Of a stretch of DNA of 64,000 nt, positions 1 through 13,287 are shown piece by piece. How positions within the stretch are numbered: position 1 is the stretch's first letter; the number at the start of each line of letters is the position of its first letter. The notes beneath the pieces were generated by a model. It was given only the letters and a program-made list of their open reading frames with translations, did no database searches and had not been told where the DNA came from. The position numbers and the translations under genes are program-made. The DNA comes from Butyriboletus loyo (lineage: Eukaryota > Basidiomycota > Agaricomycetes > Boletales > Boletaceae): assembly GCA_038093515.1 (NCBI GenBank), contig JBBPSI010000106.1:24629-88628 (forward strand). Direction: 5' to 3'.

Positions 1-2
1 CA

Positions 3-1952
3 CTGCACGGTGGCACCGAGGTCGACGCTACTTTGCTACAGGATTTCCGGTCCCATGTCCCACTGTCGAATTACGATCAGTATAAGCCATTCGTGGATAA
101 ATTCAATGCACAGCCGTGCAAGGAAGAAGAGGTCGTGAATCTGTTTTCCCCCGGACTTCCGGACTTTTTTGCAGTTTCTAGCGGCACATCTGGAACGACT
201 CCAAAGCTTCTGCCGAAATACAATCATAATGCAAGATTAAAGCTCCCGCCTCGCCATATGTTTGATCCGAATGGAAAAGATCCGGTCGCTGGCGTGGTGT
301 GCACACGATATAGTGATGTTAAGGAGATAGAACGTGCACCTGGTGAAATCGTTCAAAGGATCCCTGTTTGCGTCATGACAGGGGGAGCGTTTCGCAGAAG
401 CCTTGGATGCTATACTGATGATGAAAGCCGGCTGTCTCTCACCAGCACGTCTTTCCCGCCTACCCTCGATGACACATACTAATGTCTTGCGTGTTCCAGT
501 GTCAGGCTACGCTGTACCCTGGGCTGCGACCGTTATTGGACACTTTCCCTCTTTCCTGATCATTCACGGTCTCTTTTTCCTCGCACATCGAGATCTGGAC
601 CATTTCGTGGTAACGTTCGCGACGGTGTTCGTTGATCTCATCCGTTACATCGACGAGCAGTGGGATGTACTCGTATCCTGCATCAGGGACGGCACACTGC
701 CTGACCTCGAAGGTATCGATCATGTTCGAGAGTACTTGCAGGCAAGTCGGAGGTCAATGAACCAAACCTCATTACTGAAATGCTACTCAGGCACAATTCC
801 ATGCCAATCCTGAGCGCGCGGCAGAACTACTTGAAATTGGGCCCCCGTTCTCCTTTGAAGGATGGTTGGCCCGGGTTTGGCCAAAAGCGAATAAGCTTAC
901 GATGGGATGTAGTGGCCAATTTGCTACTGTACTTCCGAAGGTGTGTGGTTACATGCTCTCGCACGATTGTAATACGTTGAAACATCTCACCCAGGTGAGG
1001 TCCATTGTGGGACCAAGTGTCTCCGTCCATAATTTTGGATACGGTTCATCAGAGGCCACGATCGGTCTTCCGTACGATGCGAAAAATCTAGATGAATTGG
1101 TTCTGCAGAGCGACGATAATGTCGAGTTCTTGGATATCTCTCAAGATGAAACCCATGAAAACCTCTGTCAAGCAGTCAGTGTCTGACCTTCTACCTTGGA
1201 ACTCTACAAGTTCTCTAACTGTAGCGATGATGCAGTGGGAAGTAGAAGTTGGAAAGCAGTACGAGCCGATCTTGACGACTAGAGATGGCTTGTGGCGATA
1301 TCGACTCGGCGATGTCCTCTGCATCGTCGGGTTTGATACCAACAGGAACTCCCCAGTGTTTCAGTACAAGGGAAGGAGATCGTGAGTATATCGCCATTCA
1401 TGCGCACCGGACATGGCCTCTGATGATTGGTCTGGGATAGGTTGACGATTCGCCTTACATATACGCAGATTACGGATGGTCAGCTCCTAGCAGCTGTCCA
1501 GGCCTTTAGCTCGGAGGATGCAGTTCAAGTGCAGGAATTTACGACTGTGCTTGATGTCCGTGCATCACCACCCACCGTAGGTTTCCTTATCGAACTCGCG
1601 GGACCTCTCGGTGCGTCGGCGCGCTCGCGTGCAGTTTACCTCCAAGCATGATGGATGAACGATCACTTACCAATCCTATTACACGACAGGGTCGAGCGTA
1701 CACGGGGCGCCGCGGAAATTATTTGATGCCCTCGCTGCCACTAGCACCCAGCATGAGCGTGCGCTCGAGGACGGGCAAGTTCGCCTTCCAACGATCCGCA
1801 TAGTGAAAGCGGGCACGTTCGCGGAATATCGTCAATGGAGGAGCGAGGTTGCAAATGTTGCTTCCGGACAGATCAAAGTACCCCTGGTGTTGGTCAATCC
1901 GGCTGTGCAAGAGTGGATCTTGGAGAGGGTTATTCAGGAACTCGGAGGTTGA
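3..1952 (+). CDS. GH3-family acyl-adenylate/amido synthetase-like protein, 5' truncated
   Basis: Relative of plant GH3 auxin/jasmonate amido synthetases, which adenylate a carboxylic acid and join it to an amino acid; the fungal substrate is unknown. The window starts inside the gene, and the frame is open from base 3. Seen: SSGTSGTTPKLLPKY (adenylate-forming P-loop-like motif, bases about 168-225), GYGSSEATIGLPYDA, and TTRDGLWRYRLGDV. The C-terminal part continues to a TGA at 1950-1952. Exons by splice logic: 3-444, 500-741, 791-940, 995-1174, 1236-1381, 1441-1610, 1690-1952. The intron 742-790 has a GC donor (CAG|GCAAGT), and the frame change near 445-499 is only explained by another GC donor (A|GCACGT), so that junction is less certain. 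All other joins restore family-like sequence, so the gene looks functional. Confidence 0.88.
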
Positions 1953-2246
1953 TGTCTCCCGAAAGTAATGATGATGCGTACCGGGGACTCCGATTTGGGA
2001 GGGTAAATTAAATTGAAGGTGGACTGGTTGGATCTGGTATGGAAAACCACCCGGCTTTACTGCTTGTGCCACGCAGTCTAGTTTCCCCGATGGCGTAGGT
2101 CTCCAGTCCGACCGAGTCAAGTGCGTACAGGATGAGGTGGGCCGTGGCAAGCTCCGGCGGCCCTCTAAGCGCTCCATTACCAAGCCGCAGGCCCAATCAG
2201 GCCAAAACGAACCAACGTTTCTCAGCCAGGCGCTAGACTAGCCTGT

Positions 2247-2888
2247 TCAATGCTGAATATGACACTCCACACGCTCCACGCAGCGGCTGGCCTTTCCTGC
2301 AGTGCACTCTCCGAAAGATCCTTGAATCAGCCTTCCAACGAGCCGTTCCTCGGCGGTCTTGGACAAGGAATCCTCTCTTGTCGTGTGAAACCGGATAGTC
2401 ACTCGGTACTGCTTCTGTGGCATGTGTGCAAGTATCTGGCCACGATAGTCCAATGGCGAGCTCGAGATCCGGCTGCCTTGCGCGACACCGGCTAGCGGAG
2501 AGTACGCGCTCGATATGGACATGTAAGCTCCTTGTGGTCAGTGTCATATACAATGAATCCATCCATGTCTTTGGTGTTTGATTAGGTAACTCTGGGAGGT
2601 GACGAGAAAGGACCTTGGAGGTTGGGTGTGCCTCTGCGTTTCCCTGACGTTGGATGCGGGTGCTGGGGATCGATACGCTGGCCAAGCATTGAGGGGCATC
2701 TTTGTCCGCCATGTCCCGGTCAGGTCTACATTCTTGGCATGTGGGCTGTGCACGTCGGGGGACAAGGGACCAATCCGGATCGAGTCACCGCAAGAAACAA
2801 ATAGTTGGTCGAAATAATCATACAGGAAGGCTGCGCTGATTAATGAGGACCGCAGTGATGTCAAGGGGGTCGCCATAGCCATAGTCAC
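2247..2888 (-). CDS. Possible small hypothetical gene, two exons
   Basis: I do not recognise this gene. The minus strand has a 114-codon ORF starting at 2888 and a second open stretch of 91 codons (2247-2522) in another frame. They could be two exons joined across about 2520-2590. The second exon is rich in charged residues (HTTREDSLSKTAEERLVGR) and reads like real protein, with no membrane segment. A plus-strand ORF (2599-2817) overlaps it and looks like a shadow. No homology or splice pair is strong enough to be sure. It could equally be noncoding DNA between the GH3 and metacaspase genes. Confidence 0.22.
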
Positions 2889-3327
2889 TGCCGACCAGTG
2901 AAACCGTTTTATTTAGCGGATGGAACTACTAATCGGTCTACGTGTGCTGGCGGGGCACATAAACAGCACGGTGAAGCTCAGACACGATCAGTGGAGTGAG
3001 TTGTGGATACTGTACCAGCCTATAGGGCTTTGTCCTGATCCGCGGAGTGGCTACACAATGACTCGGGATGGCTGATAAATCCGATTCCCGATCCCGCATC
3101 CGAGTCGGTTCCACGGGGTTACCGCTTCGATTAGCTCAGACACCCTTTTTTGGCGAGTGTCGTGGTTTGACAAGTTGACAGGGGAGGTCAGAGTCAGGGT
3201 CTGCGATCAAATAAAGCCGATGCCGCACTCGCAATGCAGCGCTCTCAGCGCCTCCCTCGTCTCACCACCCTCTACTAGGTTTTGTTGGCTGCCCCGCTTC
3301 TTGTAAAGTCCTCTCTCCATTCCACAC

Positions 3328-3335
3328 TATAAAAG
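3328..3335 (+). promoter_or_regulatory. TATA box of the metacaspase gene
   Basis: TATAAAAG lies 114 bases upstream of the proposed first ATG at 3442, inside a CT-rich stretch (about 3240-3320) typical of fungal core promoters. The region 2889-3327 shows no coding potential and is taken as upstream promoter. Confidence 0.5.
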
Positions 3336-3441
3336 GCTCACGACATGGTCGATTCCTCCGCCCCATGATTCCATCATGCCGTGGTGTCCTATCCTTTCTT
3401 GCTTTCCCCGCTATAAAGCGTACACACAGATCAACACGACG

Positions 3442-5808
3442 ATGTGGGATATGCGGGACAATTATGCTGCCCAGGAATCGATGTCTTCGCGTCCACGATT
3501 CCCGGTGCCGTCAAAGTATGTTCACCGGAACTAGAATCCAAAGTCACCTGCTGATAAGTTTGAAATAGCCCTGCAGTTCCACTACAGAGGTGAGCGCATA
3601 TTGCGTTATTCTCCTTGGCTCGATGCCAATCGCATCCCGTCGACAGGCAAGTAGTGCCGACATACTCAGCACCATTCAACCCTCTCGGTTTACCAGCTGT
3701 GCCTCCACCCAGGAGATCTGCTCCAAAGTGATTCGCTCCTTTTTCGTTACTATAGAACCACATCGCTAAATGTCGTATCTCACAGTACCCAGTAAGTGGG
3801 GCCTTTGACTGAAAACGGTATGATCTTTATTTCCCGCCTTTCAGTGGGTCCTACCATACTTTTCCGCGTCATACCATCGTTCCCGCAGTTACTACGGGCA
3901 TTTCTCATCCCCGCGGCGCCCTGGGACCACCACCTCGAATGGCAGCCCCGAAACCCGTTCCAGTCCACACTCAGCCACATCATCATTCGAGCCACCATCA
4001 TAATCCCCACAGGCACACCCGACATCATTCACACAGTGTATCAGCGGCAACATCTCGTCATGTTCACTATGCAGATCAGATACCCCAACCTCGGTCACGA
4101 CAAATATCCACTCGGAATCCGAATATATATATACCCGGTCCAGTCCCAGTAGTTCCTGTCGCTACAACTTCTCGCCATTTGCAAACGACTGTTTCTCAGA
4201 AACCACCACAGGGACATCGCCGCAGAGCAAACTCTACTGGAACTGCCACTGCACCCGTGCTTATCAATTTCACACCATCCCAGTCGCAACAACAAGTTCG
4301 TGCAAACAGTGGTCATCAATACTCGAGATGTACGGGTCGGAAGAAGGCGCTGTGTGTGAGTGAATAATGTTGTCGACAGGATGTGCTGGGACGATCGTTC
4401 GATCGGGTTGCTATCCAGATCGGCATCAACTACACAGGTCAGAAGCGTGAGCTTCGCGGTTGTGTCAATGATATCCTGAACGTCAAGCGATTTCTTAACC
4501 GTAGGTCCTTTGTCGTCATATCCATACTGCGTTGATCTGTCGCTCCCTTAGGCCAATGGGGTTTCAAAGATGGGGATATCGTCATGTTGATGGATCAGAC
4601 TACGAATCCTCGACAGATGCCTACAAAGAAGAATATGATCGACGCTATGCGATGGCTTGTAAAGGACGCCAAACCTCACGATTCACTATTCTTCCATTGT
4701 AAGGATAATTTGCCAGCGTGATCGTTCGTGGCTGCAATTTGGTTTTCATTTAGATTCAGGCCACGGAGGCCGAATACCCGATGTCCACGGTGACGAGATG
4801 GATGGATTTGATGAGGGTGGGTTAATATTTCTGCTGGTGTGAAGGTTGTCGGCTGAAGTAGTTTTTTTTAGTGATATACCCAGTCGATTACAAGACAGCT
4901 GGGATTATCATAGACGACGTGAGTCGGGATATCGTATAATCACGTTTACGATAATAACCAATGGACAGGAGCTACACCAACTGATGGTTTGCAAGATTTT
5001 TCTTGACCTGAAGGGCTGCTGACTAATTTCACATAACAAAGGTAAAGCCACTTCCGCCTGGGTGCCGCCTAACGGTGAGATTCTACACATTTTCCGGGGT
5101 CAGTTTCATCATTAAATGTTCCCAACGTAGGCTATTTTCGACGTAAGATTTATTCTCTGAATGGGGGGCCCTTCTTCGTGCTCATAAGCTTTCAGTCATG
5201 CCATTCTGGGACAACGCTTGGTACGTTCATTCCGCCTTGCTTGCAAATTCATGACTGATTGTCCTCGTTTACTAGACTTACCGTTTATGGTGTGTCAGAA
5301 ATATCGTTTTCTCTTGAAAGTGTACGACCTTCGTTTTGGCAGTATCACCACGATGGGCGATTGAAGGAAAATCATATCGCTGAGCGTTCGCGACGGAAGA
5401 GAATGAGTCCAGCAGATGTCATATCATTTGCGGCATGTAGGGATGATCAGACTAGCGCCGACACTGTTCAAGGAGGGGTAGCCGTTGGCGCGATGAGTTA
5501 TGTGAGTGACTCTCAATTCCCTAGTCCGGAGTGTCCCAAATCTAAATAAATATCAGGCTTTCCTGACGTCGTTGAGTAAGTATTGCGCATGTACAAGAGA
5601 TTAATTCTTATCCGTCCGTCACAGCCCAGAAACCAGCGCAGAGTTATTTGGAGTTATTGTTATCTATTCGTGATATTGTGCGGCCGCACTTTCAGCAGAA
5701 AGCGCAGCTGTCGAGCGGACATTACATTGTACGTATTTCCGTAGATGTGTCCGCCGTTTGGAAGTGACAATAATTTTACAGGATACTAACCTTCGATTTA
5801 TCTTATAA
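3442..5808 (+). CDS. MCA1: Type I metacaspase
   Basis: Caspase-fold cysteine protease that cuts after Arg or Lys. The catalytic domain starts at CTGRKKALC + IGINYTGQ and is fully traceable: exons 4419-4500, 4552-4698, 4754-4816, 4872-4918, 4969-4986, 5042-5074, 5131-5142, 5196-5220, 5276-5289, 5343-5501, 5557-5575, 5625-5728, 5782-5808. Catalytic His is in HYSGHGG (exon from 4754) and catalytic Cys in DSCHSGTTLD (exon from 5196), with the Asp of that motif in the preceding 12-nt exon. The C-terminus ends HYIDTNLRFIL at TAA 5806. The N-terminal prodomain is rich in His, Pro and Gln (about 3939-4340), as in fungal type I enzymes. The proposed first exon 3442-3515 ends at a good GTATGT donor. 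The exons between 3516 and 3900 are unresolved, so the start is the weakest part. Confidence 0.9.
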
Positions 5809-6609
5809 ATAATAATCATGAACGGATCTGGGAAGCATTTATTCTTTAAATTGACCTCTAATGCTTAGCTGGCTCGTTTCTTTATTCATCACCCATCCAT
5901 ATACACACTCATTTAATCGGGACCTCGTTGCATACTTTACGAACGATAATGTAATTTTGTAGTTGAAAAAAGACATTCGCTCCAGAGTGGTCCCGTGCTG
6001 TGATTTTGGGTCGCGTTTTGTTTACGCGTTGTTTACACCTGCGCCCACAAGCACAAACAAGTTCAAGTTCGTTCCCGACGCGGACGTTCAAGTTTCTCTT
6101 CCCCGTGCCGTCGCAGTTAACGACGTCCAGAAGAACAAGTGCTTGCTATCGTCGACCTCGCCGTCGCCGCCTTCGCAAGCCTTGTCGTTGGCGACCGTAA
6201 GTTATTGGCTTCGTCGCTCCAGGTCAGTCGTTGGTGTTCGATTGAATGCCAGCTCAGTTACTTAGGGAAGAGCTCACAGAGACTCCATTTTCAATCTGCT
6301 AACACAAGGCATTAACGAGTTATTCCAGCTCACGAGTCACTTTCGACATACAACACGCTAACTTCGTGCTTCCCAACGCTCGCGATCGAGCAAGATTTAT
6401 TCGACTCAACAGTCGAACGCATTCAAGATAACGAACGACAACTGAATCTAACGACTACGCATATTTTCCGTTCCCGCATCTTTCCCCTCTCAATTGGCTA
6501 ATCGCTTTCGAATTTCGAAACTCGCCTTGTTTAATAACGAATCAACGCTCGACACGGTCCTACGGTTTACCGCTGCACATACTTAACGACCTTTTTTTTG
6601 TATTGACTA
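5809..6609. other. Intergenic, promoter of the large disordered-protein gene
   Basis: About 800 bases with no supportable gene. The open frames here are short and pyrimidine-biased. It probably holds the metacaspase terminator and the promoter and 5' UTR of the gene starting at 6610. No clear TATA box seen. Confidence 0.5.
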
Positions 6610-9600
6610 ATGCCCTTGCAACTACTTTCACGACCAACGACGGATACCGCTCGCTCGCAGTCCCCATCCCCATTTGCTACACCCTCATCTAAACCACAGA
6701 TTCCGACTATCTGCTTGACAACTGCTACTCCTTGCCACGCCCACCCAACAGAACACGTTAGCCAAGTCGCGCCATGGGAAGCTTCCGATGCATCACCTGT
6801 TCCGATTGCACCAAAGCCAACAAGAAACGGAGAAACATCACGGAAGCGTCTCGTTCCCAAGAAGTCGAAGCTCAGTCTTCTGGGCTCATCATCCTCGTCG
6901 GCGAAAGCGCGCGAGCAAGATTTTTCTGATGTAGTCAGACGCGTCGCAGGCTCGTCAGTCAAGAATGGAAGCACCGGGTTTGAAATTTATGTCGATCCCG
7001 CCAACGACCCTGACGTTGGCGAGATTTTGATGGTGAAAAAGAAGAAATCGCGACTAGGATTGGATGGCATGCACTGGGGAACGTTGGGAGAAGTGACAAA
7101 TGTTCCAGCTATTACGAAACCTAAGGAGAAAAGTGGGAAGAAGGAAAGCTTGTTGAAAGTGAAGGTGGATGAGAATCAGAAGTGGTGGAGCATTGGGCGC
7201 GGAAGGAAGGATTCCAAGGAGAAGGAAAAGACGAAAGATAAGGATCGCGCGAAATGTGAGTCGCTCGGATTGCATTCACCCAGTCGCCGTACTGAACGAT
7301 TCCTCAGCTCCTCAACCAACTGACAAACCTGCTGACATGCGCACACGATTCAATTCGCTAGACTCGGAGGTTTTGCTCGCGAGTCCGGTTTACACAGAGC
7401 CTCCTACCAAGTCTCCTGTGGAGCACTTGCGTGTCCCCACACCGCCTTCGGCAACGCTTGCGCCATCTGGTACTGCGGCATCAGCGAGCGGCAAGGGCTC
7501 CGTTGCCATCAGAGCCATGCGCTCTGTTCGCTCCCTTGCCCGTATTGGCAGCTGGGCTCAACTCAAGAACACGCCTAACCCCGACGCAGCTGTCGCTGTT
7601 GCACCCGTCAAAGATAAGGAGTCCGACGGGAGGAAAAAGAAGAAAAAGAAGGACAAGGAAAAAGACAAGGACAATGGAAGGGAAACGATCCGCTACTCGG
7701 GTAGCAGCTTTGAAGCTGGAGCGTTGAGCGCGAGCCCCGTTACCTCCAAGAACGCATCTAAATCCCTCGGGAAGAAGAAGGCGAGCATCTTGGGGCTTGG
7801 CCTACCCTCAACGATGCGGTTACCTTCTTCTCGCAGTGGATCGACGGCATCGTCGGTCGTCGCGGCCAACACTGCCAGCCACCGTTTGTCGGCGGACTCT
7901 GCAAGTTTGTTGGGTGGTGGGATTCTTGCCCGGGGACGGTCTGGTTCGACAATGTCTACCGCCTCTTCTCTTCGCCCGAAGTCGGCCAAGTCCTCTGGTT
8001 CTCGCGAGTCGTCAGGTAGTTCGGGAGCGGCCTCCGTAAGATGGGATGAGGTAGGGCTACAGACAGTGAAGGAAATTCGCCGGAAGGACAAGGAGGCGAG
8101 GAGCAAGGAGATGGAGGAGAGCAAGGAGAAGAAGAAGCTCAAGAAATCCAAGAGCGGGAAGGACTCTGCCCGGAAGTCACTGGACAGTCGAAAGAGGACC
8201 CCCCTAGCGGCGATATTTGTATCGGAACGCGAGGAAGATGAGAGGGACCAGCCACGGGTAAGGCCCATCGTCACAATTGAAGAAGCGACCGCGGTCGGGC
8301 ACGAACTTGGACAATATGAAGCCGAAGCGGGGGATTCGACGATGGACACACCTGTGAAGCATGTGTGTCCTCGACCAGTATCAGAGCAACCTCTTGCCCG
8401 GAGTCGACCCAAGCCATTTTACGAAGGGGATGATGGTAAGATCTTATGTTGTCACCATCTGAACTTTAACTGAACTCATCCTAGACAATGCAGTCTTGTC
8501 ACTCTTGGACGCAGCGACGAATGACCTGGCTCAATTAATCAACAGACTCGACCTTGAGGCAACTCCGCGCAGTGTCGAGATGACACCGATGAGCCAGCGC
8601 TCTCAGTTCTTGCAAGAGCCGTTCGCGAATTCGCCGCCCAACAATAGATTGATGGCAGAGAGCCCAGTCAAGAATCTGCGACGCACGAATTCATCCATGA
8701 GTTCTCTCAGGCCCTATGCGCAATCACGCTCGAGGAGCATCGGTGTGCAGCTCGGTCAGAACATCGCTCCGTGGTCCGCACTGAACGCGAGTATTTCTCC
8801 TTCGAAGCCTTCCCCTGGTACGATCAGGATTAAGTCTCAGGACAACATGGCAACCATCCGGACCCACAGGCGAACACTGACACCAGCGCCAGCTGCAGAT
8901 CCATCGCCCGTCTTCAAAGCACTTCGCCCAGCGACTGCTCGTCTCCCAATTTCGAAGACGGTGGCGGGTGCATCTACAGGAATCTCGCCATTCGTTGTAA
9001 ACGCGATCGACAAGTCCCCGTCAAATCTGACGTTCGGCTCGCGTCATTCAAAGACAGATTCTCGAGGCAGTCTCTCTGTTTCGCCAGTGTTCAAGAAGGC
9101 CCAAGGTCACGCTCGGAAGAGATCTTTATTGGTTCCTCAAGCGGCTCTCAATGGCTACAGTCTACCTATCCTTCCCGAGGTTCGCCGCAACCTTGGGCTT
9201 GCGGGTACCATGGGTGGTTCTGTGGGCAGTGTCGCTGAACAGAATTACGATGGGAGTGATCCAGACTCTGACATCCCCGACGAGCTGCAGGTCATCTTGT
9301 CGAATTCAGATCAAGAGGATACCATTTCCTTTGATCGCAGGCCAGCGCACCCTTCGCTTGCTTCTCCAGGTTTACCGCCAGAGATACCTTTACCGGTGCT
9401 CGACAGTCCGTCTCCGAGGAGCTCGCTAGCTGAGATTCCTATCTCCCGAGCGACCGTGATCAATGAGAACGACCACGCTGACGTTGAGGAAGCTGAGACG
9501 TTATCTGAGGACGACACGAAGAGGTCGTTCGACTTCACGGGAGAGTTGCAAAAGCTCAACGAATCTGGTGCATCCGATCGTCACAGCTTCATCGAGCAGC

Positions 9601-12600
9601 TCGAGAACGCGTTCCGCACTCCCGCCCACGTTGATCTCCGCAACGACTTCGATGACCTACCCCCCATTCCCAAACTCAATACACTGCAAGATGAGTTATC
9701 TCGCGCGGGCGAGAGCTCGTTTAACCTCCCAATTGACTACGATTCTCGTCAGCTCTCGCCGAGAGGTTTCCCGATCGATGTCAACGCGGAACCATCTTTA
9801 TTCCCGGGATCGGATAGTTTTGCTGCACCGGCGTCGGACGACGAGCTGCTCGATTTCATCGCACCTGATGTCCTGCGAAATGCCCCGTCTGTTACGTCTC
9901 GACCATCGGACGGGCAGCTCAACCGCGACTTCAAATTTGGCGGAAAGAATTCATCGAGCCAGAAAGACACGCCGCCCCTCACGCTCTCAGATATCATTCC
10001 ACCGCCTGAAATCGCGAGATCCCTCTCCATGGCGTCCCTTGCCGATAATGAAAGCTCGTTTATGAAGTCGATTCTCGCACACGCCATCGAGATCGAGTCC
10101 CCACCTGAGCGTCTTCGGCTCGATTCCGATACCAGCTTTAAGAGCGCGGAATGGGATCCCGCTCGGAATTCCTACATCGTCGCTGGTCATCAGCGCAACG
10201 GTTCCGGGCTGAGTTTCGCAGGATTTGATTCGTTCGCGGAGGTGCGAAGAGGTTTCGAATTTAACAACAGCCGCCCCGGGTTCTATCCGCCTGGCACATC
10301 GTCTGATAAGCGACATCGCAAACACGAATCCTTTTACAGTATCGCTTCGGTCTCATCCTACGGCAAGGTTCTCCATGGCGGTTCCACCGACCCTTTCGAT
10401 TATGGTTCAGTCGTTCCTTTGCCAAGCGTGCGAGAGAGGCCCTCATCAGACAATTTTTCGTTCACAATGTCGACTTCAGTTGACGATACTTTCTCTTTCC
10501 TCCGTCGACAACCGCTTCGTCGTAGAGTTGACAGCGATGTATCAAGCTTCTACCACCGCACATCCCTCCTTCACCCCTATAACCGCACTCACCGACGACA
10601 CGAGTCTGGCATGTCCGTCGGACCTCCCATTAGCCTCTTCAACCGCAACTCCGCCTACCACCGCCGTAACGACTCGAGCACAAGCATGAGCAGCGTTGCG
10701 CACTCACATGCCAATTGTCAGCGCTTTTCTTGGACTCGACACCGATCGAATTCCTCGGTCGACTCCGTGCTCAGTGACTTCTCGGGGACGCATTTTGAAC
10801 GACCCGGACTGGGGGACAAGATGCTCGAATCTGCCCTGGAACGTGGTACACCATTAGTGTCCATATCTGCCTCACCTTCCTCCAGCCTCGCCGGGAGTGT
10901 GTGCGGAGAACAAATTCATTTGGAGTATGACAATCGGATGTCCTACGACTCAATTATGGACACTCGGTACGAGTCTCAAAAGACCGACTCGCTGTTCGAG
11001 AAGACTGGCTATCGAAACTCTGTCTGTTCGTCAGATTCGACATTCTTCGAACAACACTCCGACAATGCTGCCTTGAAGCCTCCGCGTTATCGCCCTATTT
11101 CCAGCATGAGTATCCCGAGCGTCCATAGCCCGCCTAAGGAAGACGACACGATGATCAGTGTAAGGCTTCACTCTTCATTTAATACCCTTATCTGACACAC
11201 GACTAGATGCTGGGCGGTGGTCACGTACGACGCCGTTCCGTGACGTCCATGATCGGTGCTTCGCCATGCATCCAAGCAGAGCGACGCAAGAATATCCTCG
11301 CCAACCCTCCCGAGACGGTCTTCAGCCGTATCACGAAAGGCCATCCGGAGGATCACGAGTCTCCCGAGACCTCGCGCGTTATCGGGACGAAACCGTCGAT
11401 CGCCTCCACCATAGACTCGTTCAAATTTGGCGACGAACGCATGATTCGCGCAAAGCACGGTCTGCTCGAGCGCCAGAGCCTCGAGAACTCGGCATTGATG
11501 GGAGATGGAGAAGATCTCTCAGGATCACGTAAGTACAACGTACGACAGACGGGTATGATGTTCATCGTAAACTGTAGTTCGAATGCCGGTCTTCACTCGG
11601 CCCAACTGCGCCAACCGCTCCCGGTCGAGTACGTCCAGCTCGGGGACAGAAACACCCCCGTTATCCATTTCGGATGGTTATTCTTCATTCTCGGAGGGAT
11701 CATTGTCGAGTATTGATCTGTCACAGCTAAATGTCTTGCTTTCAACTGTCACACAGCCATTATCCAGTGCTACGTTTGATCGCGCCCGTCCTTACGCACG
11801 TGGTCACCGTCGACGTATATCCCAGGCTCGCGCGTCACGAACCTCCGTTTACGAAACAATCGAAGAGGAACTCGCCCCGTCTTTGTCGCACACAGATTCT
11901 CCTGAACACTCGGTCGCGGGCTCCACGTCGAACACGGTCCAGCCCGCTGATGCTGCGATGACAACAATGGATCCACCGCAAGTTTATGTTGTAGATCCCG
12001 AAACATCGTCTTTGGATTCGTATTCGCCGTGGGATGATGAGCAAGGGATCACAGCGCTCAGAAGGTACTATGCTCTCCGGGACGAAGCCGAGGACGTGGT
12101 CACGGAGAGCAAACTTACGTGGATGGACACGGCGTTATCGCTTTTCGCGCTTCAATGTAGGTTGTCTGCGCGCACGTCGTTTTTGGTGCTGACACCTTCG
12201 CTAGCGTTTGACCCTCCACGTCATCCGTCAGGAATGCAAGCGATACTGCAACACTCGCTGCAAACTTATGGTCCGCTTCCGTCTGATCTTCGCCCTCGTC
12301 GCGTGCGATCACGGGTCAATAGTCGACCCTCGCCATACCCTCGAACTGTCAAAACATCATTTACGTCGTCCCCCTGTTCAGAACATCTACGGGCGACGGT
12401 CGCAGCTTCTCTCACCACGTCTATCGACAACGTCGCGCCTCGTCACACTTCCCCGCTTTCTACCGCATTACAACAAATCACAATTAATCCGAATATACCA
12501 TCGACGGTGTCCGCGGGGCCGAAGGAATGCATTATCTCCCCGGACAAGCCTGAACGCATCTTTGGACTTCCATCTCGGCCTTATGCTGGGTCGACGGCAC

Positions 12601-12878
12601 GGCGTGCTGCGTCGGGATGGTCGAAGAAGAGTACAGGTCGGAATGGTGTTGATAATAAGGAGAACAACACGACGATTGGTAACATCAGCATTAGAGCCCC
12701 TACTGCAGCAAATATCTCGCAAGGAACCATGATGACGTGAGTGATGTCTTCCTGCCAGGCGATGGTTCACACTGAAAGATGCTTGAATTCGTACAGGCCT
12801 TCAGATGGTTTGCGACTGAATCGACCGAGGCCGAAAGGGCGCCCGACGCCGGCGTCGATGAGGCCCATCCGTGCTTGA
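6610..12878 (+). CDS. Large low-complexity protein of unknown function (1987 aa)
   Basis: I recognise the pattern as an orphan protein conserved among Agaricomycetes but know no function. Seven exons join cleanly: 6610-7255, 7308-8435, 8485-11159, 11207-11528, 11578-12156, 12205-12736, 12797-12878, with phases that all match and a total length divisible by three. The protein is mostly disordered: Ser/Pro/Thr-rich throughout, with Lys-rich charged tracts at about residues 195-225, 350-365 and 495-540. More conserved islands are LLDAATNDLAQLINRLDLEA (start of exon 3) and the C-terminal part with RHPSGMQAILQHSLQTYGPL, GWSKKSTGRN and LRINRP-like LRLNRPRPKGRPTP. No enzyme motif, signal peptide or membrane segment is visible. 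The many Ser/Arg/Lys motifs suggest a phosphoregulated cytoskeletal, cell-polarity or scaffold protein, which is inference only. Confidence 0.88.
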
Positions 12879-13287
12879 ATGAATGTAATGACGCAAACCC
12901 GCTGTTTTTCGACATACTGCCGTCTCCCCCACCGCTTTTTGTCATCTATGTACTTATGCCTATCGATTCCTTCCTATGCCACACCTCTTTTCTTCAGATC
13001 AATTGTGACGGTGCTCGCGAGATCATTGGGATGAGTCACCTTGTAGTTGGTTATAGACCTCTTTTTGCAGTGACATATATTACGACGAATCTTGTCGTAT
13101 TGAAAGCTCAAATTAAAAAATGTCGCAAACTGGTTTCGCACACAACAATGAGAGCACCTTGACAATACTCCATCGTGGGCGATAACGATGCACATGTTTC
13201 CGACTCAAGTGCCATTCTTTGTTATTCTTATTTACAAAGATTGCGACACCATTCATATTGTACTTATCTTATTGTTGATTTCCTTGG
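12879..13287. other. Short convergent intergenic region
   Basis: 409 bases between the ends of two convergent genes. AT-richer than the flanking exons and without coding signal; it should contain both terminators. Confidence 0.5.
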
